From Rhynchosporium graminicola (Eukaryota; Ascomycota; Leotiomycetes; Helotiales; Ploettnerulaceae), in NCBI GenBank assembly GCA_900074885.1, contig FJUW01000007.1, positions 1,445,609-1,509,608 of the forward strand: a stretch of DNA of 64,000 nt, written 5' to 3'. The notes beneath the pieces were generated by a model. It worked only from the letters and a program-made list of their open reading frames with translations. It made no database searches and was not told the DNA's origin. Shown here in pieces: positions 34,210-48,054 of the stretch (position 1 is its first letter; each line of letters opens with the position of its first letter). The position numbers were made by a program, and so were the translations under genes.

Positions 34210-35950
34210 AATAAGAGTAGCACGTATAGTAAATAATTAACTACTAAGAAGCTTTGTAAGGTTAAGATATCGTATATCTCGTATATTACCTAGGAAAGAG
34301 TCTTTCCTTAAGCGTAATCTTTTACTAGCAGTTTAATATACTCCTAGGTATCGTCGTACGTTTCTTCGTTGTTATTATCTTCTAGCTCGCTATTAATATT
34401 ATTATTAGTATTAATTATATTAATTCGATACGGAATATTAAGTCGAGCTAACGATAAGTATAAGTATAAGGTAAGCGTAAAGTAATAAGGAGTATTCGCT
34501 GGCGATTATATACGAGGCATATCATTTCGTACAAAGTATAATACTTATTTACTAGTCGCACTAGTATTCTCGGGCATAAGAAAACTAATTTATAGATAAG
34601 AAGAGGAGTTAGTACTATAGCGCTAAGAGGAGGTATTTATAAGGCGTTCCCGAGTCGCGCTAGCCTTAGCTAAAGACTCGGAATAATAAGTCTTTTTAAT
34701 AAATTAACCTTAGTCTTCAGCTTATATAGCCTTAACGTATTCTTCTAGTGTCCTTAATATTCGGTACTATTAGAAGAGCTATTTCCGTAGCTATATAAGT
34801 AGCTTCTCCTATAAGTCTATTTTCAGAGTCGATTAATTATTTACTCTAGCTTTACGAGCTAGCGTACGAAACTCGTAGTAGAATATCCAGAAGGTCTACT
34901 TATAATCTATCTTTAGCGCGGAGTAGCTAGCTCTTATAGTTTATTAGTCNATATTCGGTACTATTAGAAGAGCTATTTCCGTAGCTATATAAGTAGCTTC
35001 TCCTATAAGTCTATTTTCAGAGTCGATTAATTATTTACTCTAGCTTTACGAGCTAGCGTACGAAACTCGTAGTAGAATATCCAGAAGGTCTACTTATAAT
35101 CTATCTTTAGCGCGGAGTAGCTAGCTCTTATAGTTTATTAGTCGTATAGATTAGATAAGAAGGAGACAAGTTAAGTAATTATATCGAGTGAATCGATTAT
35201 ATTACCTTCTTTATTATATTCTAGTTCCAAGAATAAGGGTTCTAAGTAGGTTCTAGCTATTCCTTCCGTTTAGTTAAGTAACTAATCTTTATAATAATCT
35301 TTATCGATAAAGTAGCTAAAGTAGCGCTAGAGGGCGTTACGTATCTATACTTCCCAGAGTTTTAGAGAGTAGTTAATTCTATCAGAGAGCTTATTTAGAA
35401 GGTTCGGTATCTTCTCTATACGCGTAGCGTATAATATTAATAATATTCCTCTAGTAGATTATTCTTAACGATAATTATTAAGCGTAAGAGTAGCGTTATC
35501 TTCTTCAATTAATAGTAGTAGTATTATACGCGATTAAACGTTATTAAACAATATAGACTTAGCAGAGCGCTAGGTAATCAACTAGCGTAGTTCTAGGAAC
35601 TTATCCCGTAACTAGCGTAATTCTATAGATAAGTTAGCGTTTAATTATCTCTCCTCTGTAAGCTTCCTTTCTGCCTCTTATAGCTAGTAAGCGTAATCTT
35701 CCTATAAGTTACTTATAGTTACTATTAATATAAGAGTATTATCAGAAAGGTTTAGCGACTTAGTAAGTTTATTAATTATAATAAGAGTTAGGGAGCTTAA
35801 CTCGGATAAAGTATTATCGCGAGTACTCTCTACTATAGAGAGAGATAAGTTACGGCGAGTATTACGAGTCGCCGAAGAATAAGAGGTAGAGAGAGTCGGA
35901 GAACTAGTAGTCGATTTATCGGACTTAGGTTACTTTAGTTTAGGTACTAT
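34210..35950 (-). pseudogene. B3 gag
   Basis: Gag likely starts at 35950, where the initiating codon reads ATA after RIP, in the same context as B1 (47920) and B2 (28666). The N-terminal Ser- and Thr-rich part is followed by a capsid-like region with RTYLEP-type motifs, and by the conserved YSESLAKASATRERP segment near 34640. The duplicated 34757-34949 and 34951-35143 blocks fall inside it and break the frame artificially. Confidence 0.72.
34757..35143. other. Single-N join between identical 193-bp copies
   Basis: 34757-34949 is repeated without visible change at 34951-35143 around N 34950. B1 and B2 have the segment once. Likely unmerged contig overlap. Confidence 0.85.
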
Positions 35951-36021
35951 TCTTTAAGTTTATACTTAGTATAAGCCTTCTCTATATAGCGTAGTCTCCT
36001 GCGTTTAGTAGCTCTAGGTAT

Positions 36022-36289
36022 TATGACGACAGCTCACCTGAATATCATATGAGAAGAAGGATAGATACTAGGGCCTAAGTTCATAGGTATCCCGGCAGAA
36101 CTAGTATCCGACTTAGTATAGTATCAGGCTAGTACCGGTATATATATATAAGGTGCCTTATACTCTATCTCTCTTCTTCTTCCTTCCTTATCTTTTTATT
36201 TCCTTTATAGTAGACTATATAAGATCGCTCTTAGCTTCCCTACTTATTTATTCTTACTTATATACCGCCTTAAGTCTTATATCGTTATA
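36022..36289 (+). repeat. A2 5' LTR
   Basis: 268 bp without the 62-bp duplication of A1. The outer start keeps GACGACAGCTCACCTG; the inner end is RIPed to CTTAAGTCTTATATCG. Confidence 0.93.
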
Positions 36290-36329
36290 TTAAACAAAAA
36301 GATTAAGATAGCTAGAGATAGCTTACTAT

Positions 36330-38340
36330 AATATCTCACTACTAAGTTAGTTATTCGATAACTACTCGCATATAGCTAAGATACTAGAGATCTCTCAGAT
36401 AACTATGAATTAGAGTTTAATTTAGCTTATTATAAATAGTATAATAGAGGAAGTCTTTACTAACGCTCTTTTAATAACTCCTTTAGTATAAAGGAATTAT
36501 AAATAGATTTTAAAGAAAGTATAATAAATACCCCGGAACTTTAACTTCTACGTATTACCGCTGAAATAGCCCTAATATACCTCTTTTTAAGCTATTATTA
36601 TAGCTCTTAACTAATAAACTAGAGACCCCTATAGTTCTAGGGGAACCTAACGTGATCCCTCCCGCTCTACCTCTGAACCTAATCTATTATACTTTTCCTT
36701 ACTTTAAATATCTCTTACCCTAGAGAATATTAATACTTTATTAAGGAAGTACTGACTAAGAGAGAAAGGAAAATAAAAGCGAAATTCACTAAGAATATAA
36801 TCGCTAAGTACTCTTACTACTATAGGTGACTCGAACCTGATCTATTCCCTCTTATAACGATTAGTAGACTAAGAGGAAAAGAATAACTCTCTAGAAGATA
36901 CTATAAATAGACTAATCTCTATATAAGATAAGTTCCTTATAGGGGTCCCTTACCTATCTTCGACTCTCTTACTAGAACTAATACTATAATCTCCGCGTAT
37001 AGTAGAGTTTAATAACCTAATAAACTTTATTCCGATACGTAGTACCGAGAGAGAAGATACTATTCCTAATAAACTATCTCCTTCTCCCGGCGCCGAATCA
37101 GTAGAGTTATACCCTAGGAAGTCTTATCTTATTAAGAAGATCTTACTCTTAGATAATAGATCGGACTCTACCTTCCTCTAATAGAGAGTATTAATATAAG
37201 ACCGGCTAGCTATAAACGCTAACTATTACCCTACGGACTTCTCCCGGCGCGTTCTCGTATAGGAGCTAGTTACTAGATTAGCTAAGGAGTATCTTACGCC
37301 TTAGTATCTCGCTAATAAGTTTAAAACTAGTAATAAAATAATCTCCTTATTAAAGGAGAACTTTCTTACTAGTTTAGAGGAAAATAATTACTATAACGCT
37401 TTCTACTACTTAGAAATATAATAACTTAGCTATATACGCGAGACTTTCGCCGAGTTTCGTAGTCGATTTTAAAGCGCTATTATCTAAGGTAAGGTTAAAA
37501 AGAAAGAGTAGTTCTTCTATATATAAGATAAGATTATATTATCCTTACGCGCTTTAACTCTTATTATTAAACTAATATAGAATAAGAATTACGCTTCTAT
37601 AGTTAGATCCTTACTTTCTTTTAATACTAAGCGTCGCTATAACTTAGAATATACCTATCCCGAGAAAGCTACTACCTAAGTATAGCACTATAAGCCTACT
37701 ATTACTATTACGACTACTACTAGTTCTACCTCTTACTAGTCCTTAAGCTTAGCTCCTCGATAAACTACTCCCGTACTATACGTACGTACTTCTACCTTAG
37801 TACGAGCTAGTACTCCCTCCGCGCTAAAACGCCTTACTATCTCGACCGGAGAACCCCTTAGGTATTATAGTTATAGATAGCTCGGTTATATTAAGCTAAA
37901 CTACCCTAACTTACCTAAGGTTTAATTAATTAACGNTATCCCGAGAAAGCTACTACCTAAGTATAGCACTATAAGCCTACTATTACTATTACGACTACTA
38001 CTAGTTCTACCTCTTACTAGTCCTTAAGCTTAGCTCCTCGATAAACTACTCCCGTACTATACGTACGTACTTCTACCTTAGTACGAGCTAGTACTCCCTC
38101 CGCGCTAAAACGCCTTACTATCTCGACCGGAGAACCCCTTAGGTATTATAGTTATAGATAGCTCGGTTATATTAAGCTAAACTACCCTAACTTACCTAAG
38201 GTTTAATTAATTAACGAATTTCCGGAAGAGGATTAAGTAACTAAGGAAATAGTAGAAGATATACTCTCCGAATCTGGACTAATACTAAAGGGAAATAATA
38301 AGGCTTAAGTAAAAACTCTTTCCTAGGTCTATATAAGTAT
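36330..38340 (+). pseudogene. A2 gag (contains an artefactual duplication)
   Basis: It aligns with A1 gag throughout, including SDNYELEF, the capsid-like block, the Cys-poor knuckle trace and the acidic tail. Heavy RIP leaves stops at most Trp and Gln codons. The block 37656-37935 is repeated at 37937-38216 around N 37936, so the C-terminal part appears twice. Confidence 0.72.
37656..38216. other. Single-N join between identical 280-bp copies
   Basis: 37656-37935 equals 37937-38216 around N 37936. Other A copies have this gag segment once. Confidence 0.85.
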
Positions 38341-38389
38341 AATCTCTCTAATCTAGACCTTAACTCCCTAATAGAAGATAATTAATTCA

Positions 38390-41300
38390 TATACCCGACT
38401 ATAGTTAGTATAAATAGGCTAAGAGTCTTTATAAATAGCCTAATTAATACTAGAGCGAATAGTTATCTATTTATTAATTATACTCTTACCGGATAACTAT
38501 CGGGAGCCTTTAGTATTAAAATCGAGCTACTACCTTATTCTATTCTAATACGTAGTTTCTAATAGTCTATTATAACTTATATTACCTATTTTATAAGTTT
38601 ATACTTTTCTATTAATAGTAAGCGTATTTATAACTACCCTTTTATTCTCCTCGATTTAGGATAATAAGATATAATTATTAGTATTAAATAGATATAATAA
38701 TTTCAGGTTAAGCTAGATACGCTCTATTATAAGCTACTATAGTCGGAACGCTATCTAGCTACTTTTCGATATAATAAGGAGATAATTATAACTCTATCGC
38801 CTTATAAACTTAGTATTAATCGATCTTACTAAATCGATACTAACGCGCGGGACTTAGTTATAAACTAGCTAGACTAACGCTAATTATACTAAATAGTAGC
38901 GATATAATATATTAATATATTATCTTTACTCTTTAATTTATTTCCGCTTATTACTAAGGAATCCGAACTCTTTTTCGCTCTAACTTTATCGAGAAAAGTA
39001 CTTACGCTAAAACCTTACTATAAGTATTCCTCTTAACCTCTAAGGATCTAGAAACTAGTTCCGATTTACTAAATTAGTACTATAGCTTTTTACTTTAATA
39101 TAAAACATAAAGGTTCCGAATTATTCTTTACTAGTATCTACGAGATAGACCGCCTCTTATAAGACTATCTAAATAGCGACTCTCCTAAGGATCCTAATAC
39201 CGAACGACTTATAGCTAAAAAGCTACCGGAATAATACTATACCCTTAAGGAAGCATTTTCTAAGAAGGATTCTAATATTCTTCCGCTATATCGCTTATAT
39301 AATTATAAAATTATTCTAAAAGAACTATTACTTAACGTATATTCGCCCTTATATTAGTAATCTATAGACGAATTATAAGTAACTAAGGAATATCTTATAG
39401 AGAACTTAGATAAGGGATTTATCGAATCTAGCTAAAGTCCCTTTATATTACTTATACTATTTATTAAAAAGGCCGATAGAGGATTATATTTCTATATTAA
39501 TTATTATAAGCTTAATACGATTACTCGAAAGGATTTATACCTAATACTTAAGATTAATAAGCTCTTAACTTATATATCTAAAGTAGTAATCTTTACTAAA
39601 CTAGATATCCGGGTAGAATTTAACTATATCTATATAGACCCTAAATCAGAGGAGTATATTACTTTCCGAACTCGCTTCAGATCCTATAAATATAAAGTAC
39701 TACTTTTTAGGCTCTATAATAGACCTAGTATATACTAGCGATATATGAATAATATACTACTAGACTACTTAGATAATTTCTATATAGCTTATCTAGATAA
39801 TATCCTTATATACTTAGAAACGCTTTAGGAATATAAGGAATATATTAAATTAGTACTATAACGCTTAATAGATACTAGACTTTAGGTAGATATTAAGAAA
39901 AGCGAATTCCATATTACTCGGACTAAATACCTCGGATATATTATTACTACTAACGGAATCGAGCTAGATCCTGAGAAAGTAATACTATTAGTAGACTAGA
40001 AGTACTCCGAAATAGTAATAGCTATGAAATCCTTCCTAGGATTCTATANNNNNNNNNNNNNNNNNNNNNNNNNNNNNNNNNNNNNNNNNNNNNNNNNNNN
40101 NNNNNNNNNNNNNNNNNNNNNNNNNNNNNNNNNNNNNNNNNNNNNNNNNNNNNNNNNNNNNNNNNNNNNNNNNNNNNNNNNNNNNNNNNNNNNNNNNNNN
40201 NNNNNNNNNNNNNNNNNNNNNNNNNNNNNNNNNNNNNNNNNNNNNNNNNNNNNNNNNNNNNNNNNNNNNNNNNNNNNNNNNNNNNNNNNNNNNNNNNNNN
40301 NNNNNNNNNNNNNNNNNNNNNNNNNNNNNNNNNNNNNNNNNNNNNNNNNNNNNNNNNNNNNNNNNNNNNNNNNNNNNNNNNNNNNNNNNNNNNNNNNNNN
40401 NNNNNNNNNNNNNNNNNNNNNNNNNNNNNNNNNNNNNNNNNNNNNNNNNNNNNNNNNNNNNNNNNNNNNNNNNNNNNNNNNNNNNNNNNNNNNNNNNNCG
40501 CTTCAGATCCTATAAATATAAAGTACTACTTTTTAGGCTCTATAATAGACCTAGTATATACTAGCGATATATGAATAATATACTACTAGACTACTTAGAT
40601 AATTTCTATATAGCTTATCTAGATAATATCCTTATATACTTAGAAACGCTTTAGGAATATAAGGAATATATTAAATTAGTACTATAACGCTTAATAGATA
40701 CTAGACTTTAGGTAGATATTAAGAAAAGCGAATTCCATATTACTCGGACTAAATACCTCGGATATATTATTACTACTAACGGAATCGAGCTAGATCCTGA
40801 GAAAGTAGTACTATTAGTAGACTAGAAGTACCCCGAAATAGTAATAGCTATAAAATCCTTCCTAGGATTCTATAAGTTCTACTATTAATTTATTCGGAAT
40901 TTTAGCCTTATTACTAAACCTCTCTTAGTACTTACTTAGCCTATAGTACTATAGAATTTCACTAACGATTATAAGAAGTCCTTCGACGATTTATATTAAT
41001 AGCTATTATCGGTACAGAAACTATACTATTTCGACCTTAAATTATAAACTAAACTAGAAACTAATACTTCTAATAGTATAATAGCTAGAGTTATCTTCTA
41101 ATTATATAAAGATAACTAGTAGTATCTAATTAGATTCTACTCTTATATTCTTAATAGATATAAACTAAACTAGAAGATCTATAATAAAGAGCTATATATT
41201 ATTATTAAGTCTTTCCGGAAATAGAAACTAGAACTTATATCTCTATAACGCTATACCAGCGTATATACGGACTATCGATCCTTAGAATACTTTATAAATA

Positions 41301-43180
41301 CTAAGGTCCTAACTAGTAAGTAAGCTAGATAGATAGAATTCCTTTCTGAATTTAACTTTCAAATTATATATACGTTTAGTAAAGATAACGCTAAAGCTAA
41401 TATCCTTAGCTATAAGGAATAAGATCTAAAGATATAAGAATAATAGAAACGGGATAGTAGATCTCGGGTTTTATTACCTCTAGATTACCTAGACCTTAGG
41501 ATTAACGCGGAACTAGCTAAGTATTATATTAATTAAATTAGTTATATATACCTAATATCGCTAGGGACTAATACGCTACCGGAACCTGTATATAACTCCT
41601 TTAATTTAATCGAGAAACTATACTAATTCAACTAAGAATTATTCTCTAATAAACGGAATATATTAGGAGATAGCTATACTATTAATAATAGTTTACTACT
41701 TTATAATAGTTATCTATATATATAATACTATACCTCGCTATATACCTATTTAATTAGCGAAATCTATAATTAAGTTTCCTCCGCTTATCCGAATACTCGT
41801 AAGACTACTGAAATAATTTCTACTTATTATTACTAGAAAGGACTTATATCGGATATAAAATAGTATACTTATAATTACCGCCCCTATTAGTACTCTCATC
41901 CGAAGTAAACGAAATAGTAAGGATTCCTCCACCTATTACTAGTGCTTAGCTACCTTATATAGTACTTAGCTATAGATTTTAAGGATTTCCCGCCTAATAA
42001 CTAAGGATTTAATAGGATATTAGTATTTATCGACCGCTTAGAGAAGGACTCCGTATTAATACCGTATTACTATAATATCGATACCCGCGGGATAATAATA
42101 TTATTTATCTAATAGATATATTATTTCGAATATACCTCTGAGTTAATTATATCCGACTAAGGAGCTTAGTTAGTCTTATCTTTCTAGTAAGAGTTTTACT
42201 ATATAATTAGAGTTAAGGTTAAGCTCTCTACCTCTTTCTACTAGTAAACTAATAGATAAATAGAGATTATGAATTAGTATATTAACTAACGCTTTAGACC
42301 TTTTATTAATTACTACTAAAGTAACTAGGGCGAACTACTACTGATAATAGATCGCGCCTAAGTAACCCTACCTTATAACTCTATCGGTATAGCGCTATAT
42401 ACCCTTAAATATAATATATTACTACGGAATAGCTAGGACTAGAAGTAACCTACCGGATCGATACTATAAGAGAAGCTTAATTATACTAATACTAAATCCC
42501 TAGCTAAACATACTAAATCCGCTATTAAGGTTATAAAAGCTAATATACTAGCTACTTAGTATAAGATAAGCGCTATAACTGACCCGAAACAGCGCGGTAT
42601 CGACTAGGAAGTTAGAGATAAGGTATTTCTCTTTATAAGGAACCTTAAGAATCACTAGCTAAATAAGAAGCTATCTAGTCTCTAGGTAGGACTATACTAG
42701 GTCCTAGCTAAGATCAGATACTCTTATAAGCTAGATTTACCCCCGGGATCTTCTATATATAATATATTCGCCTCTGAATTACTCTTTAAGGACCCGGATA
42801 ACTTATTACTAAGCTAGGAGTTACTAAACTTACTCCTAGAGGTTATCGCTACTTAAGAAGAGTAAGAGTTATAAGATATACTCGCTATATAGCTCCTAAG
42901 AAGTAATCTGAAGTATTAAGTTAGCTAGCTAGGCTACGACTCGGACCTAACTTAATATAACACTTCTGACTTAATAGATATTCTATATAAGCTTAGAGAC
43001 TTCTACGCTACTAACCTAAGTAAACCTAGACCTCTACGTAAACTAGATTAGTAGATTAAAGCTTAGGAAGACGGAATAAACGACTATAGTTACTTAGAGG
43101 ATAATAAGCTATTATAGTTACTAGTATTAGAATTTATTACTAGGAATAATCCTCTGATTATACTCCGTAATAACACTATA
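38390..43180 (+). pseudogene. A2 pol (interrupted by a 450-N gap)
   Basis: The protease active site has become LINTRANSYLFI near 38443. RT is readable from 39470 (ITRKDLYLI, FTKLDI) to the YLDN motif near 39800. It is followed by the gap at 40049-40498, with the RT stretch 39673-40048 repeated at 40499-40874. RNase H is near 41045-41470 and integrase at 41960-42800. The chromodomain at 42850-43065 reads DILAI-LLRSNLKYxVS-LGYDSDL. Confidence 0.85.
39673..40874. other. 450-N gap flanked by near-identical 376-bp copies
   Basis: 39673-40048 and 40499-40874 are the same RT segment with very few differences. The Ns (40049-40498) are a sized gap. An open frame spanning the Ns is meaningless. Confidence 0.85.
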
Positions 43181-43181
43181 T

Positions 43182-44190
43182 TTAAAACTCTACTTCTTTA
43201 ATTACCTCTACTTTACTAGCTTTCTCCCCTAAGTCCTCCGGAGCTTCTAGTAAATCTAGAATATCTAGAACCGGAACTACTATATCTAACTCCTTACTTA
43301 AATCTACTAATATAGCTCTAGTAGTAGACTAAGTATAATAGCTAATCCTACGGGCTTTCTTCTTTAGAGAGGGTCTAGGAGTATCTAGATCTAACCCTAT
43401 CTCTAAACTAGAAGGTAAATTCCTCTTTCTCTTAGTATTAGATATTATAGCCTTAAATATAGCTTTCTTTATAAATTCCCGTATAATACTATTTAATTCC
43501 TTCGTTTACTTTAACGCCGTTTTAGCTATTAACTTAGACTTCGCCGAATCGATTATTAGAAGATCTAAATCCTATATCGCGTTAGTATTATATTAGTATC
43601 TAAGGGTTTAAGATCGTAACTTATTACTTTAATAAACTCTAACTCCTTAAATACTTTCTCTATAGAACGCCTTAAAGCTTAAGTCTCTACTAATTATATA
43701 GTAGTAATCTCTAATATAGTAGTAGGAATAGTAGATTTCGCGAGATAATAGATCTAATTAATAGCCTTATAAGTAGCTATAATACTACCCTGATTTAGCT
43801 CCGTATCCTTAGCTTTACCGCTAGGAAGTAAACCGGATAAAATAGTATACTCTATATTAATATAGTTAAGTAACTATAACACGTTAATATATATAACTAT
43901 ATTTATATTTAAGTAACTTATATACTTATAACTGCTCTTTAACGCCGAATAATACTTATAAAGCTTAGAGTTAAGCTTATTAAATAAGTATAAGAGTTCT
44001 AAAATAGGAGTATTATTATACTTTATCTTAAAGAAAGCGCGAATATATCGTAAGTAATATATACGATACGCCGCCGAAAGAATACCGGCAGGAACTAATA
44101 AAAGCACTATAGGAGTCAGCGTTATAGATCTATGAAACCCCTGCACTATACTTAAGGACTATCCCTAAAACTAAGATAGGAAACTTACTT
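43182..44190 (-). pseudogene. A2 convergent accessory gene, spliced
   Basis: Exon 2 is 43182-43571, the intron 43572-43624 (ATAAGT, TACTAAC, TAG) and exon 1 starts at 43625. The first exon is open for 90 codons at 43874-44146 (QGFHRSITLTPIVLLLVPAG, RIYYLRYIRAFFKIKYNN, KLNSKLYKYYSALKSS). This is the best preserved exon 1 in the window. The apparent first codon of that stretch is GTG, and the comparison with A0, A1 and A4 suggests it is internal, so the start lies further upstream. Confidence 0.66.
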
Positions 44191-44637
44191 ATATTAAGAG
44201 AAGAGTTAATTAGGTCGATTAATATATAAGATTATAGTAGACTACTATAGTAGTTAGTAATAATACTTACTATAGGAGCCGTATCATAGTCTAAGGAGAG
44301 TAAACTTATAAGTTAAAGTAGTTATCGCAGTTAAAAAGGAAAGGCTCTAATATTAATAAACCTCTTCTTTTATATACCTTACGCCCTACTTAAACTCGAC
44401 TCCTACTATAAATAGATAAAGCAAATACCGCTTACCGCCCGATTTAGAAGCTACAACTAATATAGTACTATTATAGTGATATAACTAGTCAGAACCTGAT
44501 AAAGAATTTACTACTACTAAAGAGCAGCTAGCGCTTATTACGCGAATATCGACGAAAATAGTTATAATAAAGACTAATTCTAGTATAAACTATAACCTTC
44601 CGAGCTTAGGGTTAAGCTCTTCTTAAGAGGAAGGTAA

Positions 44638-44905
44638 TATAACAATAGCTCACCTGAATATCATATGAGAAGAAGGATAGATACTAGGGCCTAAGTTCAT
44701 AGGTATCCCGGCAGAACTAGTGTCCGACTCGGTATAGTATCGGGCTAGTACCGGTATATATATATAAGGTGCCTTGCACTCTATCTCTCTTCTTCTTCCT
44801 TCCTTATCTTTTTATTTCTTTCGTAGTAGACTATATAAGATCGCTCTTAGCCTCCCTACTCGTTTATTCTTGCTTATATACCGCCTTGAGTCTTGTGTCG
44901 TTACA
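44638..44905 (+). repeat. A2 3' LTR
   Basis: 268 bp starting TATAACAATAGC and ending with an intact CTTGTGTCGTTACA. The 5' copy is RIPed at the same end. Confidence 0.93.
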
Positions 44906-44973
44906 GGTATAGAGGTATAATATAAGTAGATATTTACTATCTTCCTAGATATAAGTAAAAGAGTTATAGATAA

Positions 44974-45208
44974 TATGACGCTTACTCTAGAAAGGTCTCA
45001 AAACTACCTAAGTAATAAGACCTTATATTACTATAAATATAAAGTAGTAAGAATCACTTAAGAATCTATAACTAAGGAGTAAAGAAGTAAAGAGAGAATA
45101 GAAGTATATACATGAAAAGGGGCCCCTAAACTCTACTCGTATAATCTCGCTTAGCAATAAGTGTTTCTACCAATAGGGAGAGACCTCCAAACCTGACCAG
45201 TCGTCACA
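44974..45208 (-). repeat. B3 5' LTR
   Basis: 235 bp; inner start TATGACGCTTAC, outer end CAGTCGTCACA. The 68 bp between the A2 TSD and this LTR (44906-44973) are the B3 leader. Confidence 0.92.
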
Positions 45209-45213
45209 TCTCG

Positions 45214-48054
45214 TAGAGAGTAATAGAGAAGATCTTATCGTTAGAAGACTTCTAGCGTTTATATAAGAGATAAAAGGCTAAGCTACTGATTATATAGATC
45301 TCTAGCGTAGAAAGCTCTTAGAAAAGCAGAAGCACGAGAGGGGGTAATCTTTATCGCTATTAGCGCTTCTATAGTAGCGTTATAGCTATATTAGTATATA
45401 GAGTAGCTTCTATTAATTCGTAATACAGTCTTACAAGTAGTTTTAACTATTAATCTATCATATAGATTATACGAGCGTAATCTTATATATAGGTTTTTAA
45501 TATAGAGACTTCTATTTAGGTCTAAATTAGAGATTCACGCGGGATATAAGTAGTAATATTACTAAATCGTATATACTTCAGGCGTATATCAGTAGCTTTT
45601 CTAATATATAAAGACTTATCTCTATTACTCTTTTCTTATTCTTCAGATAATAAAGACTTATACTCAGCGTATCTATAAGAAGTAATAGAAACGCTAGGGA
45701 ATCAGTTCTCCTTGAGTAGTAATAATAGAGGAGGGTTCGTTACCTATAGTATACTCTCTAGGAGAGAGTTTTAGATATTCTTATAGCTAGAAATCTCCCT
45801 TAAAATTCGTCGAGCGTTCAGTAGCAGGTATTTAATAATAATTAGAGAGTTAATAATAGCTTAAATATTAATAGGAGAGTTAGCTGCGCTTTACTATACG
45901 TTATACGCTTTCTAGAACTGATTAAGACGTTCGTTTCGTTCGTTAGCGTTATATTAATAGCGCTAATAAATACGATATTTATATAAGTCCTTAATTTCGA
46001 TCGGAGAGCTATAAACGTTACTAGGAGGAGTATCTAGTAGCTAAATAATCTATCGTTTAGAGGTATCTAAGAGTACTTGATATTCCGAAAGCTAAGTTCT
46101 TCCGAGTATAATACTATAGTTTCCGAGAGTAGTAATAAGAAAGGGGGTAAATACCTAGACGTAGTAATCTACTATTAAGTTAAGTATCGTATAGTAGCTA
46201 ATTATACTACTATTAACGCTATTAAAACCTTTAATAGGAATTCCGTTTAGTAGAGAGTAAATCGAAAGTTTTAGAAAGAAAGAAAGAGATCTAAGAAGAG
46301 AACGATTAATAAAATAATATCTATTAGCTCTAGAATCAAGAAGTACAAGTAACTTATACGAAAGTCTATTCTTAGTAAGAGTAGTATATATAGTAAATAA
46401 TTAACTACTAAGAAGCTTCATAAGGTTAAGATATCGTATATCTCGTATATTACCTAAGAAGGAGTCTTTCCCTAGGCGTAGTCTTTTACTAGCGGTTTTA
46501 GGGTCTCGTTAGTATCTTAAAACACTACTTAGTCGTTACTTAACGATTCGCTATTAATTCTATCTCTAGTATTAATTTTATTAATATATTAAGGAGTATT
46601 TAAACGAATTAATAATCAATTAGGAGTAAAGTAATAAGTAGCGTAAGAAGGCGATTATACACGAGGTGTATCGTTTCATACAGAGTATTAGTATAAGGAA
46701 CTGTTTTCCCGAGGGGGTATATTAGTAGTAGTAGTAAAAGAGTCTTTTAGACTAAATTCAGTATAAGTCTTTAGAGAGTTAGAAGAAGAAGAGCTTTCGT
46801 TGCGTTATTAAGAGGTATTAATAAGGCGTTCCCGAGTCGCGCTAGCTTTAGCTAAAGACTCGGAATAGTAAGTCTTTTCGATAAATTAATCTTAATCTTC
46901 AGCTTATATAGCTTTAACGTATTCTTCTAGTGTTCTTAACGTTCTATACTATTAGAAGAGCTATTTCTGAAGCTATAAAAGTAGCTTCTCCTATAAGTCT
47001 ATTTTCAGAGTTAATTAATTATTTATATTAGCTTTACGAGCTAGCGTACGGAATTCCTAATAGAATATCTAAAAGGTCTATTTATACTCTATCTTTAGCA
47101 CTAAATAGCTAGCTCTTATAGTTTACTAATCGTATAAGTTTAATAAGAAGGAAACGAGTTAAGTAATTATATCAAGTGAATCGATTATATTACTTTCCTT
47201 ATTATATTCTAGTTCTAAGAATAAGAGTTCTAAGTAAGTTCTAGCTATTCCTTCTATTTAATTAAGTAACTAATCTTTATAGTAATCTTCGTTAAGGAAG
47301 TAGCTAGAGTAGCGCCGGAGAGCGTTATATATCTATACTTCCTAAAGCTTTAGAGAGTAATCGATTCTATTAGAGAGTCTATTTAGAAGGTTCGGAATCT
47401 TCTTAATACGAGCTACGTAAGATATAGAAGAAATTCCACTTATAGAGTATTCTCTATAAGAGTTTTCTTTAATTAATAATAGCAGAGGAGTTAGCGACTG
47501 AGGATCGTCGAAAGATATAGATTTAGCAGTACGAGTAGCTATCGTTTAGCGTACCTCACGTAGTTTAATCTGTAATTATTATAATTAATCTGCTATATCT
47601 TTCTTTAATTATATTTCCTCCGCGAGCTTTCTTTCTGCCTCTTATAGCTAGTAAGCACGATCTTCCTATAAGTTACTTATAATTACTATTACTATAGGGG
47701 TATTATCAGGGAGGTTTAGTAACTCAGTGAGTTCGTTAATTATAGTAGGAGTTAGAGAGCTTAACTCAGATAAAGCGTCGTCGCGAGCACTTTCTACTAT
47801 AGAGAGAGGTAGATTATAGTAAGTATTACAAGTCGCCGAAGAGTAGGAAGTAGAAGTGAAGGGAGTTAGAGAACTAGTTATCAATTTATCGGACTTAGGT
47901 TACTTCTGTTTAGGTGCTATTCTTTAAGTTTATACTTAGTATAAGCCTTCTCTATATAGCGTAGTCTCCTGCGTTTAGTAGCTCTAGGCATAGAGGTATA
48001 ATATAAGTAGATATTTACTGTTTTCCCAGACGTAAGTAAAAGAGTTATAGATAA
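45214..48054 (-). pseudogene. B1 gag and protease
   Basis: Gag starts at about 47920, where ATA stands for the ATG of a MAPKQK-like N-terminus. 47666-47884 is open for 72 codons (SSLTPFTSTSYSSATCNTYY, LSELSSLTPTIINELTELL). The capsid-like part continues to about 46640 with NALRRYSSYFLNEDYYKD, IEGIARTYLELLFLELEY and the conserved YSESLAKASATRERP segment. The protease is near 46310-46400 (LLDSRANRYYFI, one Gly lost). The region 45214-46300 leads into RT and aligns with B2 and B3 but is heavily damaged. Confidence 0.78.

Larger units (their letters stand above)
36022..44905 (+). mobile_element. A2: complete Ty3/gypsy chromovirus (family A)
   Basis: 268-bp LTRs (36022-36289 and 44638-44905) with TATGACGAC and TCGTTACA termini and a perfect TSD GGTAT (36017-36021 and 44906-44910) in B3, just beyond the gag start. 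Gene order is as in A1. Two gaps (37936 and 40049-40498) carry flanking duplications, so the true length is nearer 7.8 kb than 8.9 kb. Confidence 0.95.
29562..45208 (-). mobile_element. B3: B-family element carrying A2
   Basis: 235-bp LTRs (29562-29796 and 44974-45208) and TSD TCTCG (29557-29561 and 45209-45213) place it in B1. A2 is inserted close to its 5' end (TSD GGTAT), so almost the whole interior is contiguous at 29797-36021. A 193-bp duplication at the single N (34950) is probably artefactual. Confidence 0.93.

Noticed and set aside
40024..40515. 163-codon ORF across Ns
   Set aside because: It is an artefact of translating the 450-N gap.
41750..41932. 60-codon minus-strand ORF inside A2 integrase
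   Set aside because: It is a shadow of the plus-strand pol frame, which carries recognisable integrase motifs.
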